Shown piece by piece: positions 10,126 through 18,070 of a stretch of 64,000 nt of DNA. The stretch spans positions 1,074,501-1,138,500 of the forward strand of contig NZ_CP049742.1 of NCBI RefSeq assembly GCF_015482585.1, written 5' to 3'. The position numbers and the translations under genes are program-made. The stretch comes from Mangrovibacillus cuniculi. GTDB lineage: Bacteria; Bacillota; Bacilli; Bacillales; R1DC41. The notes under the pieces are model-generated. The model ran no database searches and was not told the origin of the DNA. It was given only the letters and a program-made list of their open reading frames with translations. Each line of letters opens with the position of its first letter. The stretch's first letter is position 1.

Positions 10126-10347
10126 GTGGAAGTAACATTGGAGCTGCTATTTAAAACCGAAGATCAAAAAACATTTCGTTTTACTTTAGATGAACCAAAA
10201 CAGCCACTGGATGAAACGGTAATTAAAAGTGTCATGGAAGAAATGATTGCACAAGATAGCTTATTATCTTCAGGTGGTATGAAGCTTGTTGAAGCAATTG
10301 GTGCCAGGTTAGTAAGGCGAGACGTGGAAGAATTTGATTGGGAGTAA
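10126..10347 (+). CDS. DUF2922 small protein
   Basis: A 73-residue protein of the DUF2922 type (VTLELLFKTEDQKTFRFTLDEPKQPLDE; VKSVMEEMI; EAIGARLVRRDVEEFD), predicted as an alternating beta/alpha fold. GTG 10126 is used, after TAAGGAGTGAT. Second gene of the DUF1659-DUF2922-YvrJ row. Function is unknown. Confidence 0.85.
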   Translation: MEVTLELLFKTEDQKTFRFTLDEPKQPLDETVIKSVMEEMIAQDSLLSSGGMKLVEAIGARLVRRDVEEFDWE

Positions 10348-10360
10348 GGAGTTGTAACGT

Positions 10361-10501
10361 ATGTCTGAGTGGATTGATCTGCTCTCTGAAATTGGTTTTC
10401 CGATTTTTGTCACCATGTACTTGTTGTCAAGAATTGAAGCTAAATTAGAAGCTGTTAACCAATCTATCGTAATGTTACCAGATAAATTATATCGTCCGTA
10501 A
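10361..10501 (+). CDS. YvrJ-family small membrane protein
   Basis: A 46-residue ORF found by reading downstream of the DUF2922 gene: an N-terminal hydrophobic stretch (EIGFPIFVTMYLLSRIE) followed by a short helix (EAKLEAVNQSIVMLPDKL). This matches YvrJ-family proteins, which are about this size. TAAGGAGTTG is the ribosome binding site; it overlaps the stop region of the previous gene by a few bases, so translation is probably coupled. A terminator follows within 5 bp. Confidence 0.82.
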   Translation: MSEWIDLLSEIGFPIFVTMYLLSRIEAKLEAVNQSIVMLPDKLYRP

Positions 10502-10503
10502 TA

Positions 10504-10542
10504 AAAAGGCTAGAGTCACAATAGTGACTCTAGTCTTTTCAC
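10504..10542 (+). terminator. Terminator of the DUF1659-DUF2922-YvrJ row
   Basis: GGCTAGAGTCAC pairs with GTGACTCTAGTC around a 3-nt loop, followed by TTTTC. Confidence 0.87.
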
Positions 10543-10584
10543 TCTGTTATTAGTAGACTATTATAATAGATATTTGTTAACATA

Positions 10585-10598
10585 AGAACATTAGTTCG
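10585..10598 (+). promoter_or_regulatory. LexA box before sbcDC
   Basis: AGAACATTAGTTCG contains a perfect GAAC-N4-GTTC core. It lies 16 bp before the sbcD start and about 18 bp downstream of a TATAAT at 10562-10567, a place where bound LexA would block transcription. Confidence 0.7.
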
Positions 10599-10613
10599 TT
10601 TGGAGGGGTTATG

Positions 10614-11744
10614 ATGAAATTTATTCATACAGGAGATTGGCACTTAGGTAAATTAGTGCACGGAAGATATATGACGGAAGACCAAGAGTACTTATTACAA
10701 TCTTTTATAGAGTTAGTAGAAAAAGAAAAGCCGGACGCAGTAATTATTTCTGGTGACTTGTATGACCGCTCCATCCCTCCTACAGAAGCAATCCATTTAC
10801 TAAATAAAGTACTTTATCATATTAATGTTACCTTACAATGTCCTGTTCTGGCGATTAGTGGAAATCATGATTCGGCAGAAAGGTTGAGTTTTGGTTCTAG
10901 TTGGTTTAAGGAATCTAATTTGCATATAGTGACAAATCTAGAGGAAGCATTACGCCCTATTAAGATTAATGGCGTTGATTTTTATTTATTACCTTATGCA
11001 GAACCAGCAGAAGTTAGGTACTTCTTAAATGACGGGACTATTACAACACATGAACAAGCAACAAAAGCGATGATAGCTGCAATGGAATTGGAAGATAACC
11101 GTCCATCTGTATTAGTTGCTCATGCATTTGTTATTGGTGCAAAAGAAACAGAATCAGAGAGAGCATTATCGGTAGGTGGAACAGGTGCCATTTCTGCAGA
11201 TGTATTTGAACCATTTACGTATACTGCTCTAGGACATTTACATAGTCCAGATGCTATTAAACATGATTCCATTTTTTATAGTGGCTCCCTTATGAAGTAT
11301 TCCTTCTCTGAGATCAAACAAAGAAAGATAGTTAGAGTAGTTACCATAGAAGATAATGAATGGACGATGAGGGAAGAAGAGCTAAAAGGAAAGAATGATT
11401 TAAGAGAAATCGTCGGAAAACTTGACGATTTACTCAGTCCTACTTTCTATGAAAATCAAAAACGAGATGACTATTTAAAAGTAGTTTTATTGGATGAAGG
11501 TGCACTTATAGATCCATTATATAAATTAAGACAGGTCTATCCAAATATCCTACACTTAGAACGTCACCAAGAAGTAGTAGATGCAAAGAAAAATGTGCCC
11601 ATTAATAAATTAGATGTTAAAAAGAGAGAGGAACTAGATTTGTTTACGGAGTTTTATGAATCTATGACCAATAGCCCATTTACTGAGGAAAAAAGAGAAA
11701 TTGTTGTTCAATTAATGAAGAAAATAAAGGAGGAACAACAATGA
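10614..11744 (+). CDS. sbcD: SbcD, nuclease subunit of the SbcCD complex
   Basis: A metallophosphoesterase-family nuclease of 376 residues that works with SbcC to open hairpins and process protein-blocked DNA ends. Phosphoesterase motifs in order are HTGDWHLGK (about 5-13), SGDLYDRS (about 47-54), SGNHDSAERL (about 82-91), AHAFVIG (about 167) and LGHLHSPD (about 204-211). GGAGGGG with ATG 10614 gives better spacing than ATG 10611. Its stop overlaps the sbcC start by 4 bp. A perfect LexA core lies in the promoter. Confidence 0.96.
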   Translation: MKFIHTGDWHLGKLVHGRYMTEDQEYLLQSFIELVEKEKPDAVIISGDLYDRSIPPTEAIHLLNKVLYHINVTLQCPVLAISGNHDSAERLSFGSSWFKESNLHIVTNLEEALRPIKINGVDFYLLPYAEPAEVRYFLNDGTITTHEQATKAMIAAMELEDNRPSVLVAHAFVIGAKETESERALSVGGTGAISADVFEPFTYTALGHLHSPDAIKHDSIFYSGSLMKYSFSEIKQRKIVRVVTIEDNEWTMREEELKGKNDLREIVGKLDDLLSPTFYENQKRDDYLKVVLLDEGALIDPLYKLRQVYPNILHLERHQEVVDAKKNVPINKLDVKKREELDLFTEFYESMTNSPFTEEKREIVVQLMKKIKEEQQ

Positions 11745-14700
11745 AACCAATATCCTTGAAAATCCAAGCTTTTGGTCCATATGCAAAACAAGAGATTATT
11801 GACTTTACACAGCTAAAAAATCGAAATATGTTTGTTATTACCGGTAAAACTGGTTCAGGAAAAACTACCATTTTTGATGCCATTTGTTTCGGGTTATACG
11901 GACGTGCCAGTGGAGAAGATCGTGCAGCTACTGACCTAAGAAGTCAGTTTGCTTCAGATGAGATACTTACCGAAATTGAATTAGTTTTTCAACTGAAAGG
12001 AAAAATTTATAAAATTACCCGTTCTCCTCAGCAAGAAAAAAAGAAATCGAGAGGAGAAGGGTATACAACAATCAATGCAAAAGCAACTTTGGTAGAAGTT
12101 AGTTCTGAAGAAAAGCTTCTGGGAAGTAATGTCAGAGAAGTTGATGAAAAGATGAAGGACTTGTTGCAATTAGATGTAACACAATTTAGGCAAATTGTTA
12201 TGATACCTCAAGGGGATTTTAGAAAGTTACTTGTCTCCGATAGCAAAGAAAAAGAGCAAATCTTACAGCGTTTATTCGATACTGAACTATATAAAAAATT
12301 GGAAGAAAAGCTAAAGGAACGTGCACAAACTCTTAGAGATGAAATAGCTGATTTTATAAAAGAAAAAGAAAGTATTCAGTTACAAATTAAAAATTGGATG
12401 GAAATAGATCATGAAGAAAGCGTAATTCTTCATGATATAGAAAATTGGCTTGGTGAGATGAAAGAATCACTAATAAATCTTAACGGTCAAATTAATGAAA
12501 AAGAAATGGAATTAGAAGTACTGATTTCCAAAAAACAGAAAGATCAACAAATCATAGCCCTTTTTGAAGAACTTGATCAACTTAATGAGAAAGTTAATCA
12601 ACTAATAGAAGATAATCAAGATATGGAGTTAGTAAAAACGAAAATGAAAGAGGCAATCGCAGCGGAAAAAGTAAAACCGTATGACGAACAGGTGAAGCAG
12701 ATAGAAGCGTCCGTTCAACAGTTAGTAGTAAAAAAAGATAAGCAAATTACCAAACGTAATGAGACGGAACTACAACTGAAGAAAGCAAATGAAAAGATAG
12801 AATCATTAATAGGTCAAAAAGAAGAGCGAGAGAAGAAAAAAAATACTCTTACACTTATTCAAAATAGTGTCGAGGATGTTAGTGACTTAGAAAAACTACA
12901 GGAAAGAAAGAATGGTCTACTTTTAGATGAGAAAGAAAATGCTAAGAAATTAGAGTTAGCTACACACAAAGTACACGTTTTAAAAAATGATCAACAAGCA
13001 GAAGAAAAAGAGATATCACATCTAATAGATTTCTTAACAAATTCTGAAAAAGTTGAACTTCAGTTAAACAAGGAAATCTATCGTTTGAAAGAACTTACTA
13101 CAGTAAAACAATTAATGATATCGAACGTCCAACTATCAAATGAGCTAATAATTTTAGAAGATAAATTGAGTGTTGAAACAAGCAGAGAGAAAGATGCATA
13201 TCTCACTTATAAAAAAGTAGAAGAAAAATTCCATTTACATCAAGCTTATGAACTGTCATCAAATTTAGTTGATGGTGAGCCTTGTCCAGTTTGTGGAAGT
13301 GAACATCATCCTGCTAGACAAGAAAAAGTAAGTGAAGGATCTTTTACTCGTGAAGACGTGAAAGCAGCATTAGTAGACTACGAAAATGGTCAAAAAAATG
13401 TTAGGCAGATAGAGATGGAAATCGCCGCACAAAAGACAAAAACATCAACGTTAGAAGAGAGAATATACGAGACGCTAGAAGATCTTAATCTTTCAGTGAA
13501 TTTAACGATAAATGAAATCGAAACTGAATTAGTTAATGGTAGTATGAACTTGGAAACGTTAGAGAAGAAGAAGAATGAAACGCTCCGTTCCAAAAAACAA
13601 TATGCAGAATTGAAAGAAAAAATAGCGCATAGAAAAGATCGGCTAGAACAAGGGCAACTTTTCTTAGAAGAAACAAAAAGAAAACTAGATGTTGCGAAGA
13701 CTAGTCAACAAACTACTCAAGTTCAAATATCTCAGATAGAGCAGCAGCTACAAAAAAAGTTTTCTTATGTCCCAACTTTCAGCCAGTTACATCAAATGAA
13801 AGAGGAATTAGAAGAATGGATTGTAAGATTTGATAAGCAATATAGGGAAAATGAGAACGAGAGAGACAGTTTAAAAGAAAGACTTATCATGCTTACCAAC
13901 TCTGTACATGAAGTAGAGTTACAATTAGAGGATTTGTCTAAGCAATTAGATAAGTCAATGCATCAAAGAACCGTACAATTGACCAAAAGTGGATTTGGTA
14001 ATCTAGAAGAATTTTTTGAATCAAGTCTATCTAATGAGGAGATCACAAAGCTAGAACAGAGAATAACGCATTTTGAAGACGTGAAGCGAACATTAGTGGA
14101 ACGTCAAAATTGGCTAATGAATGAACTAAAGCATCAGTCTAAGCCTGATTTAAATGAAATAGAAACTCAAATAGTTGATCAAAGAGAGAAACTACAGTCT
14201 GTGAAAAGTATGTATCAAGAACAATTTAGTATGGTACAACAGATATCTCGCAACGTAGAGATAATTCGTACTATTGATTTGAAAATAGGCGAAAAAGAAA
14301 AGAAATATGAAGTGCTTGGGAACCTTTCAGACATAGCAAGAGGACAAAATAGTCAAAAGTTAACGTTTGAACGATTTGTTTTAACAGCATTTTTAGATGA
14401 AATCTTATCTATTGCGAACGATCGATTAGCTCCTATGACGAATGGAAGATATCAACTTGTTCGAAAACAAGAACGTTCAAAAGGAAATGTTCAAAGTGGG
14501 CTAGAATTACTTGTTTTCGATCAATATACAGGTTTAGAACGCCACGTCAAAACGTTATCTGGTGGAGAAAGTTTTAAGGCTTCTCTATCCTTAGCATTAG
14601 GTCTTGCAGATGTAGTACAGGAACGTTCTGGTGGCGTATCCATGGAGACAATGTTTATTGACGAGGGTTTTGGTACATTAGATCCAGAGTCTTTAGATCA

Positions 14701-14848
14701 AGCCATTGAGACATTATTATCTATACAAAAAGCAGGTCGACTTGTTGGTGTTATTTCACACGTTTCTGAGTTAAAAGAAAGGTTGGACGCCCATTTAATA
14801 GTGGAATCAGACATAGAAGGAAGTAAAGCTAGATTTTTCATTCGTTAA
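11741..14848 (+). CDS. sbcC: SbcC, SMC-like ATPase subunit of SbcCD
   Basis: A Rad50-type ATPase of 1035 residues. The Walker A motif is GKTGSGKTTIFD (about 35-46). Two long coiled-coil arms flank the zinc hook CPVC near residues 515-518. The ABC signature LSGGESFKASLSLALG and Walker B MFIDEGFGTLD lie near the C terminus. The start overlaps sbcD by 4 bp (ATGA), so the two subunits are translationally coupled. In B. subtilis sbcDC follows addBA and precedes yisB; here the YisB-like gene still follows but addBA is absent from the window. Confidence 0.96.
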   Translation: MKPISLKIQAFGPYAKQEIIDFTQLKNRNMFVITGKTGSGKTTIFDAICFGLYGRASGEDRAATDLRSQFASDEILTEIELVFQLKGKIYKITRSPQQEKKKSRGEGYTTINAKATLVEVSSEEKLLGSNVREVDEKMKDLLQLDVTQFRQIVMIPQGDFRKLLVSDSKEKEQILQRLFDTELYKKLEEKLKERAQTLRDEIADFIKEKESIQLQIKNWMEIDHEESVILHDIENWLGEMKESLINLNGQINEKEMELEVLISKKQKDQQIIALFEELDQLNEKVNQLIEDNQDMELVKTKMKEAIAAEKVKPYDEQVKQIEASVQQLVVKKDKQITKRNETELQLKKANEKIESLIGQKEEREKKKNTLTLIQNSVEDVSDLEKLQERKNGLLLDEKENAKKLELATHKVHVLKNDQQAEEKEISHLIDFLTNSEKVELQLNKEIYRLKELTTVKQLMISNVQLSNELIILEDKLSVETSREKDAYLTYKKVEEKFHLHQAYELSSNLVDGEPCPVCGSEHHPARQEKVSEGSFTREDVKAALVDYENGQKNVRQIEMEIAAQKTKTSTLEERIYETLEDLNLSVNLTINEIETELVNGSMNLETLEKKKNETLRSKKQYAELKEKIAHRKDRLEQGQLFLEETKRKLDVAKTSQQTTQVQISQIEQQLQKKFSYVPTFSQLHQMKEELEEWIVRFDKQYRENENERDSLKERLIMLTNSVHEVELQLEDLSKQLDKSMHQRTVQLTKSGFGNLEEFFESSLSNEEITKLEQRITHFEDVKRTLVERQNWLMNELKHQSKPDLNEIETQIVDQREKLQSVKSMYQEQFSMVQQISRNVEIIRTIDLKIGEKEKKYEVLGNLSDIARGQNSQKLTFERFVLTAFLDEILSIANDRLAPMTNGRYQLVRKQERSKGNVQSGLELLVFDQYTGLERHVKTLSGGESFKASLSLALGLADVVQERSGGVSMETMFIDEGFGTLDPESLDQAIETLLSIQKAGRLVGVISHVSELKERLDAHLIVESDIEGSKARFFIR

Positions 14849-14911
14849 TTCTTTTTCTGCTATCATAGCGCTAAACCATGCCCCATATAATTGTAAAAAG
14901 GGGGCGACAGA

Positions 14912-15361
14912 ATGAGTGGTAGTATTACTTCTTATACCTGGTGTAACGTACATCCAACTTTAGAGCCAAATCTTGGGCCTTTAAAAAGAAGATTAAGAAG
15001 AGAATTATATAAATGGAGACAGGCATCTTTACAGGCGGCAGAATATAAATGTATGTTTACAGGTGATACAGAAAACTTAGAGGTACATCATTTATATCCT
15101 TTTAGTATGGTAGTAAGGGAAGCGGTAATGGAACTCATCGATGAAGGAGAACTAGACGAAGAGTGGGTATTACATACTCATGAATTTGTTGGGTTCTATC
15201 CTAAGTATGATGTGATCCGGGACCGCTTCTTTCTTATACATAATCAACACGGACTAGGAGCAGTGTTGACTCGGCGATTTCACGAAGCCTTTCACCGCCA
15301 ATATCAACAACTCGAAATGTCACCACAATTATTTTATCAATTCTACTTAAAAATGAAGTAG
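14912..15361 (+). CDS. yisB: YisB-like HNH-type protein
   Basis: A 149-residue protein with a cysteine/histidine core: CMFTG (about 47) then LEVHHLYPFS (about 58-67), the arrangement of HNH nucleases, and further histidines (HNQHGLG, RRFHEAFHRQY). It is longer than B. subtilis YisB (about 100), which also follows sbcC. A GGGGGCG ribosome binding site precedes ATG 14912. No biochemical role is established. Its position suggests a DNA-processing link to SbcCD, but that is inference. Confidence 0.7.
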   Translation: MSGSITSYTWCNVHPTLEPNLGPLKRRLRRELYKWRQASLQAAEYKCMFTGDTENLEVHHLYPFSMVVREAVMELIDEGELDEEWVLHTHEFVGFYPKYDVIRDRFFLIHNQHGLGAVLTRRFHEAFHRQYQQLEMSPQLFYQFYLKMK

Positions 15362-15425
15362 ATGGAAGGAGCAATAAAATGCTTCCGTGTTATGATGGAA
15401 TGAAGAAAACAACGGAGGTTACCCA

Positions 15426-16079
15426 ATGAAACAATTTGGTTTGAAATGGAGCTTTTTCCTAACAGGTTTAGTGATTTTAGGGTGCGGCATTGCAATGACG
15501 TTTAAAGGAAGTTGGTATGGTGTTAGCTCATGGGATGTATTACATTATGGCCTTTATACACAATTAGGGTTAACAGTAGGAAGTTGGTCCATTTTAGTAG
15601 GTCTCTCCATTATCATAAGCACGTGGTTGATAACGAAGAAAGCTCCTCAAGTTGGAGCTTATATTAATATGCTAACAGTAGGTATGTTCATAGACTTATT
15701 TTTATGGATTTTACCTGAGACGACATCTTTTCTTTGGCAATCTGTTTATTATTTTGGAGGAGTTGTTGTAATAGGTGCCGGTATTGGACTATATGTATCT
15801 GGTGGTGTTGGGGCAGGTCCGAGAGATCATTTAATGCTGTGGCTTTCTGAGCGGACTGGATGGAGCGTGGCAAAGACCCGAGGGTTGATGGAAATAGTTG
15901 TCTTGTTTATCGGTTATTTATTAGGTGGACCAGTTGGTATAGGTACATTTATATTGGCATTTGGTCTTGGTCCATGTATTCAACTTTCTCTTAAATTAGC
16001 TAAAAAATTGTTCCAATGGATTGAAGTAAAACTTATTTTAAAAGCTGTACCAGAGGTAACGAACAATACTTGTATGTAA
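15426..16079 (+). CDS. YczE/YyaS-type integral membrane protein
   Basis: A 217-residue protein with five to six membrane segments and the family features GCGIAMTFKGSWYGVSSWDVLH (region 20-40), ISGGVGAGPRD-like GGVGAGPRDHLM (about 126-137) and a GGPVGIGTF turn. Proteins of this family occur widely in Bacilli; YczE of B. subtilis is implicated in bacillibactin/surfactin-type biosynthesis without a known mechanism. AACGGAGGTTACCC precedes ATG 15426. No signal for a specific substrate is visible. Confidence 0.8.
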   Translation: MKQFGLKWSFFLTGLVILGCGIAMTFKGSWYGVSSWDVLHYGLYTQLGLTVGSWSILVGLSIIISTWLITKKAPQVGAYINMLTVGMFIDLFLWILPETTSFLWQSVYYFGGVVVIGAGIGLYVSGGVGAGPRDHLMLWLSERTGWSVAKTRGLMEIVVLFIGYLLGGPVGIGTFILAFGLGPCIQLSLKLAKKLFQWIEVKLILKAVPEVTNNTCM

Positions 16080-16172
16080 AACTCCTAAAAAAATGTTTAT
16101 GTCTTATTAAAAAAGGGTAAATTACGGTTGGGACTTTTTTAGTACATAAACAATGTAAGAAGGAGAGAACAT

Positions 16173-17693
16173 ATGAAAAAAGTAAGTAATGTATTTTGGA
16201 TTACCGTTGTGCTAGTTGCAATAGCTGTTATATACGGAATAATTGATCCACAAGGGTTTGAAACAAGTACTGGTAATTTACAGTCCATGATTACTAGTGG
16301 GTTTGGTTGGTATTATTTAATCATCGTATCTATATTTGTTATTGTTTGTTTGTTTTTCATTGTGAGCCCATTAGGAAGTATTCGCCTAGGGAAACCTGAT
16401 GAAAAGCCTGAGTATTCTACAATATCATGGTTTGCTATGTTATTTAGTGCTGGAATGGGAATTGGACTTGTGTTTTGGGGAGCTGCAGAGCCTCTTTCTC
16501 ATTATCTCGCTCCACCTACCGCTACTCCAGAAACAAACGAAGCTATTAGAGAATCCATGAAATATGCCTTTTTCCATTGGGGATTACACGCTTGGGCTAT
16601 TTATGCAATAGTGGCATTAGCATTAGCTTATTTTAAGTTCCGTAAAGGAAAACCAGGTCTAATTTCAGCAACGTTATCTCCTATATTGGGAAAATACTCT
16701 GAAGGTAAAATAGGCACATTAGTAGATGTTATTGCTGTATTTGCAACTGTAGTTGGTGTAGCTACAACACTTGGGTTTGGTGCTTCACAAATAAATGGCG
16801 GGCTGAGTTATTTATTTAACATTCCGAATTCATTTAATGTACAGTTGATTATTATTGCAATTGTTACTGTATTATTTATGATTTCTGCTACAACAGGTGT
16901 AAGTCGAGGAATTAGATATTTAAGTAACGCCAACATGGTCTTAGCGATTATCCTTTTCCTAGCAGTATTAATCGTGGGACCAACTTTGTTCATCTTAAAT
17001 ATGTTTACTGACTCCATTGGAGCTTATGCTCAGAACATTGTACGTATGAGTTTTCAAATTGCACCTTTAAATGAGGATCATCGAGCTTGGATTGATGGTT
17101 GGACAATCTTTTATTGGGCATGGTGGATTTCATGGTCTCCTTTCGTTGGGATCTTTATCGCACGTGTATCTCGAGGAAGAACCATTCGCGAATTTTTGAC
17201 AGGTGTCTTGTTAGCACCTTGTTTAGTCGGATTCCTGTGGTTCTCCGCTTTTGGAGCAACAGCTATAGATATCCAATCGTCAGGAATCGCTGATTTATCA
17301 GGGTTTGCTACAGAACAAACACTCTTTGCTGTGTTTGATCAACTACCTTTAGGTCCCGTCCTTTCCATTGTAGCAATTTTGCTAATTTCGACATTCTTTA
17401 TTACATCTGCTGACTCAGCTACATATGTTTTAGGAATGCAAACGACACACGGTTCACTCAACCCATCCAATTCAGTTAAATTAACTTGGGGACTTGCACA
17501 ATCAACTGTCGCATTGATTCTTCTTTATTCTGGTGGGTTACAGGCGTTACAGAATGCACTAATTGCAGGAGCATTTCCATTTTCATTCATTATGATTCTT
17601 ATGGTAATTGCTTTGTACCGATCGCTTAGAGAAGAACAAAAACAACTTGGATTATATGTTAGACCAAGAAAAGTTCCTACGAAAAAAGAATAG
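16173..17693 (+). CDS. opuD: BCCT-family glycine betaine transporter (OpuD-like)
   Basis: A 12-helix secondary transporter of 506 residues (OpuD has 512). Family motifs include [18 protein letters not shown] (about 94-111), the BCCT signature [22 protein letters not shown] (around 315-336, with the substrate-binding tryptophans) and [12 protein letters not shown]. It imports glycine betaine with sodium for osmoprotection. AAGGAGAGA precedes ATG 16173. A strong terminator follows immediately. A separate OpuC-like ABC importer lies at 37878-40369, so two compatible-solute systems are in the window. Confidence 0.9.
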   Translation: MKKVSNVFWITVVLVAIAVIYGIIDPQGFETSTGNLQSMITSGFGWYYLIIVSIFVIVCLFFIVSPLGSIRLGKPDEKPEYSTISWFAMLFSAGMGIGLVFWGAAEPLSHYLAPPTATPETNEAIRESMKYAFFHWGLHAWAIYAIVALALAYFKFRKGKPGLISATLSPILGKYSEGKIGTLVDVIAVFATVVGVATTLGFGASQINGGLSYLFNIPNSFNVQLIIIAIVTVLFMISATTGVSRGIRYLSNANMVLAIILFLAVLIVGPTLFILNMFTDSIGAYAQNIVRMSFQIAPLNEDHRAWIDGWTIFYWAWWISWSPFVGIFIARVSRGRTIREFLTGVLLAPCLVGFLWFSAFGATAIDIQSSGIADLSGFATEQTLFAVFDQLPLGPVLSIVAILLISTFFITSADSATYVLGMQTTHGSLNPSNSVKLTWGLAQSTVALILLYSGGLQALQNALIAGAFPFSFIMILMVIALYRSLREEQKQLGLYVRPRKVPTKKE

Positions 17694-17698
17694 CGTTT

Positions 17699-17744
17699 AA
17701 AAAAATCACCTCTTGTCTAATCTAGGACAAGAGGTGATTTTTTT
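17699..17744 (+). terminator. Terminator of opuD, with embedded ribosome binding site
   Basis: An 18-bp stem with a 7-nt loop and a T-run. The right arm contains AAGAGGTGAT, which also serves as ribosome binding site for the TTG start at 17743, so the two signals overlap. Confidence 0.9.
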
Positions 17745-18021
17745 GAAGAGAAGATATATACTAGTACTTGGATTTGCTGCATTTGTATTATTGTTTGCAT
17801 TAAACAATCCTAAACAAGAAGAATATGTAGAATGGGCTGCTGGTACAATTTTTCAAAGCGAGGGATTGTTACAAAATTCAGCAGAAAAACACATTGCAGC
17901 TCCTATCATTCAATCTTCTACAAAAACGTATAATTTAGTGATTTTTAGTTTATACGAAACGAAAAACCCTATAAATGGTGAAACAACTATTACAGTAGGA
18001 TTATTTAATCAATTTTTTTAA
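17743..18021 (+). CDS. DUF4359-like small exported protein
   Basis: A 92-residue protein with an N-terminal hydrophobic anchor or signal (RRYILVLGFAAFVLLFALNNP), then EEYVEWA and a beta-rich domain (YNLVIFSLYETKN, TTITVGLFNQFF). It resembles DUF4359 proteins. The start is TTG 17743, using the AAGAGGTGAT in the right arm of the opuD terminator. Because the hairpin would hide the ribosome binding site, read-through transcripts may be poorly translated. Function unknown. Confidence 0.65.
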   Translation: MKRRYILVLGFAAFVLLFALNNPKQEEYVEWAAGTIFQSEGLLQNSAEKHIAAPIIQSSTKTYNLVIFSLYETKNPINGETTITVGLFNQFF

Positions 18022-18048
18022 AGGTTCCTCTTTAGGAACTTTTTTTCA
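18018..18048 (+). terminator. Terminator after the DUF4359-like gene
   Basis: AAAGGTTCC pairs with GGAACTTTT around TCTTTA, followed by T-run. Confidence 0.85.
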
Positions 18049-18070
18049 TTACTAACGAGAGGGTCATACT

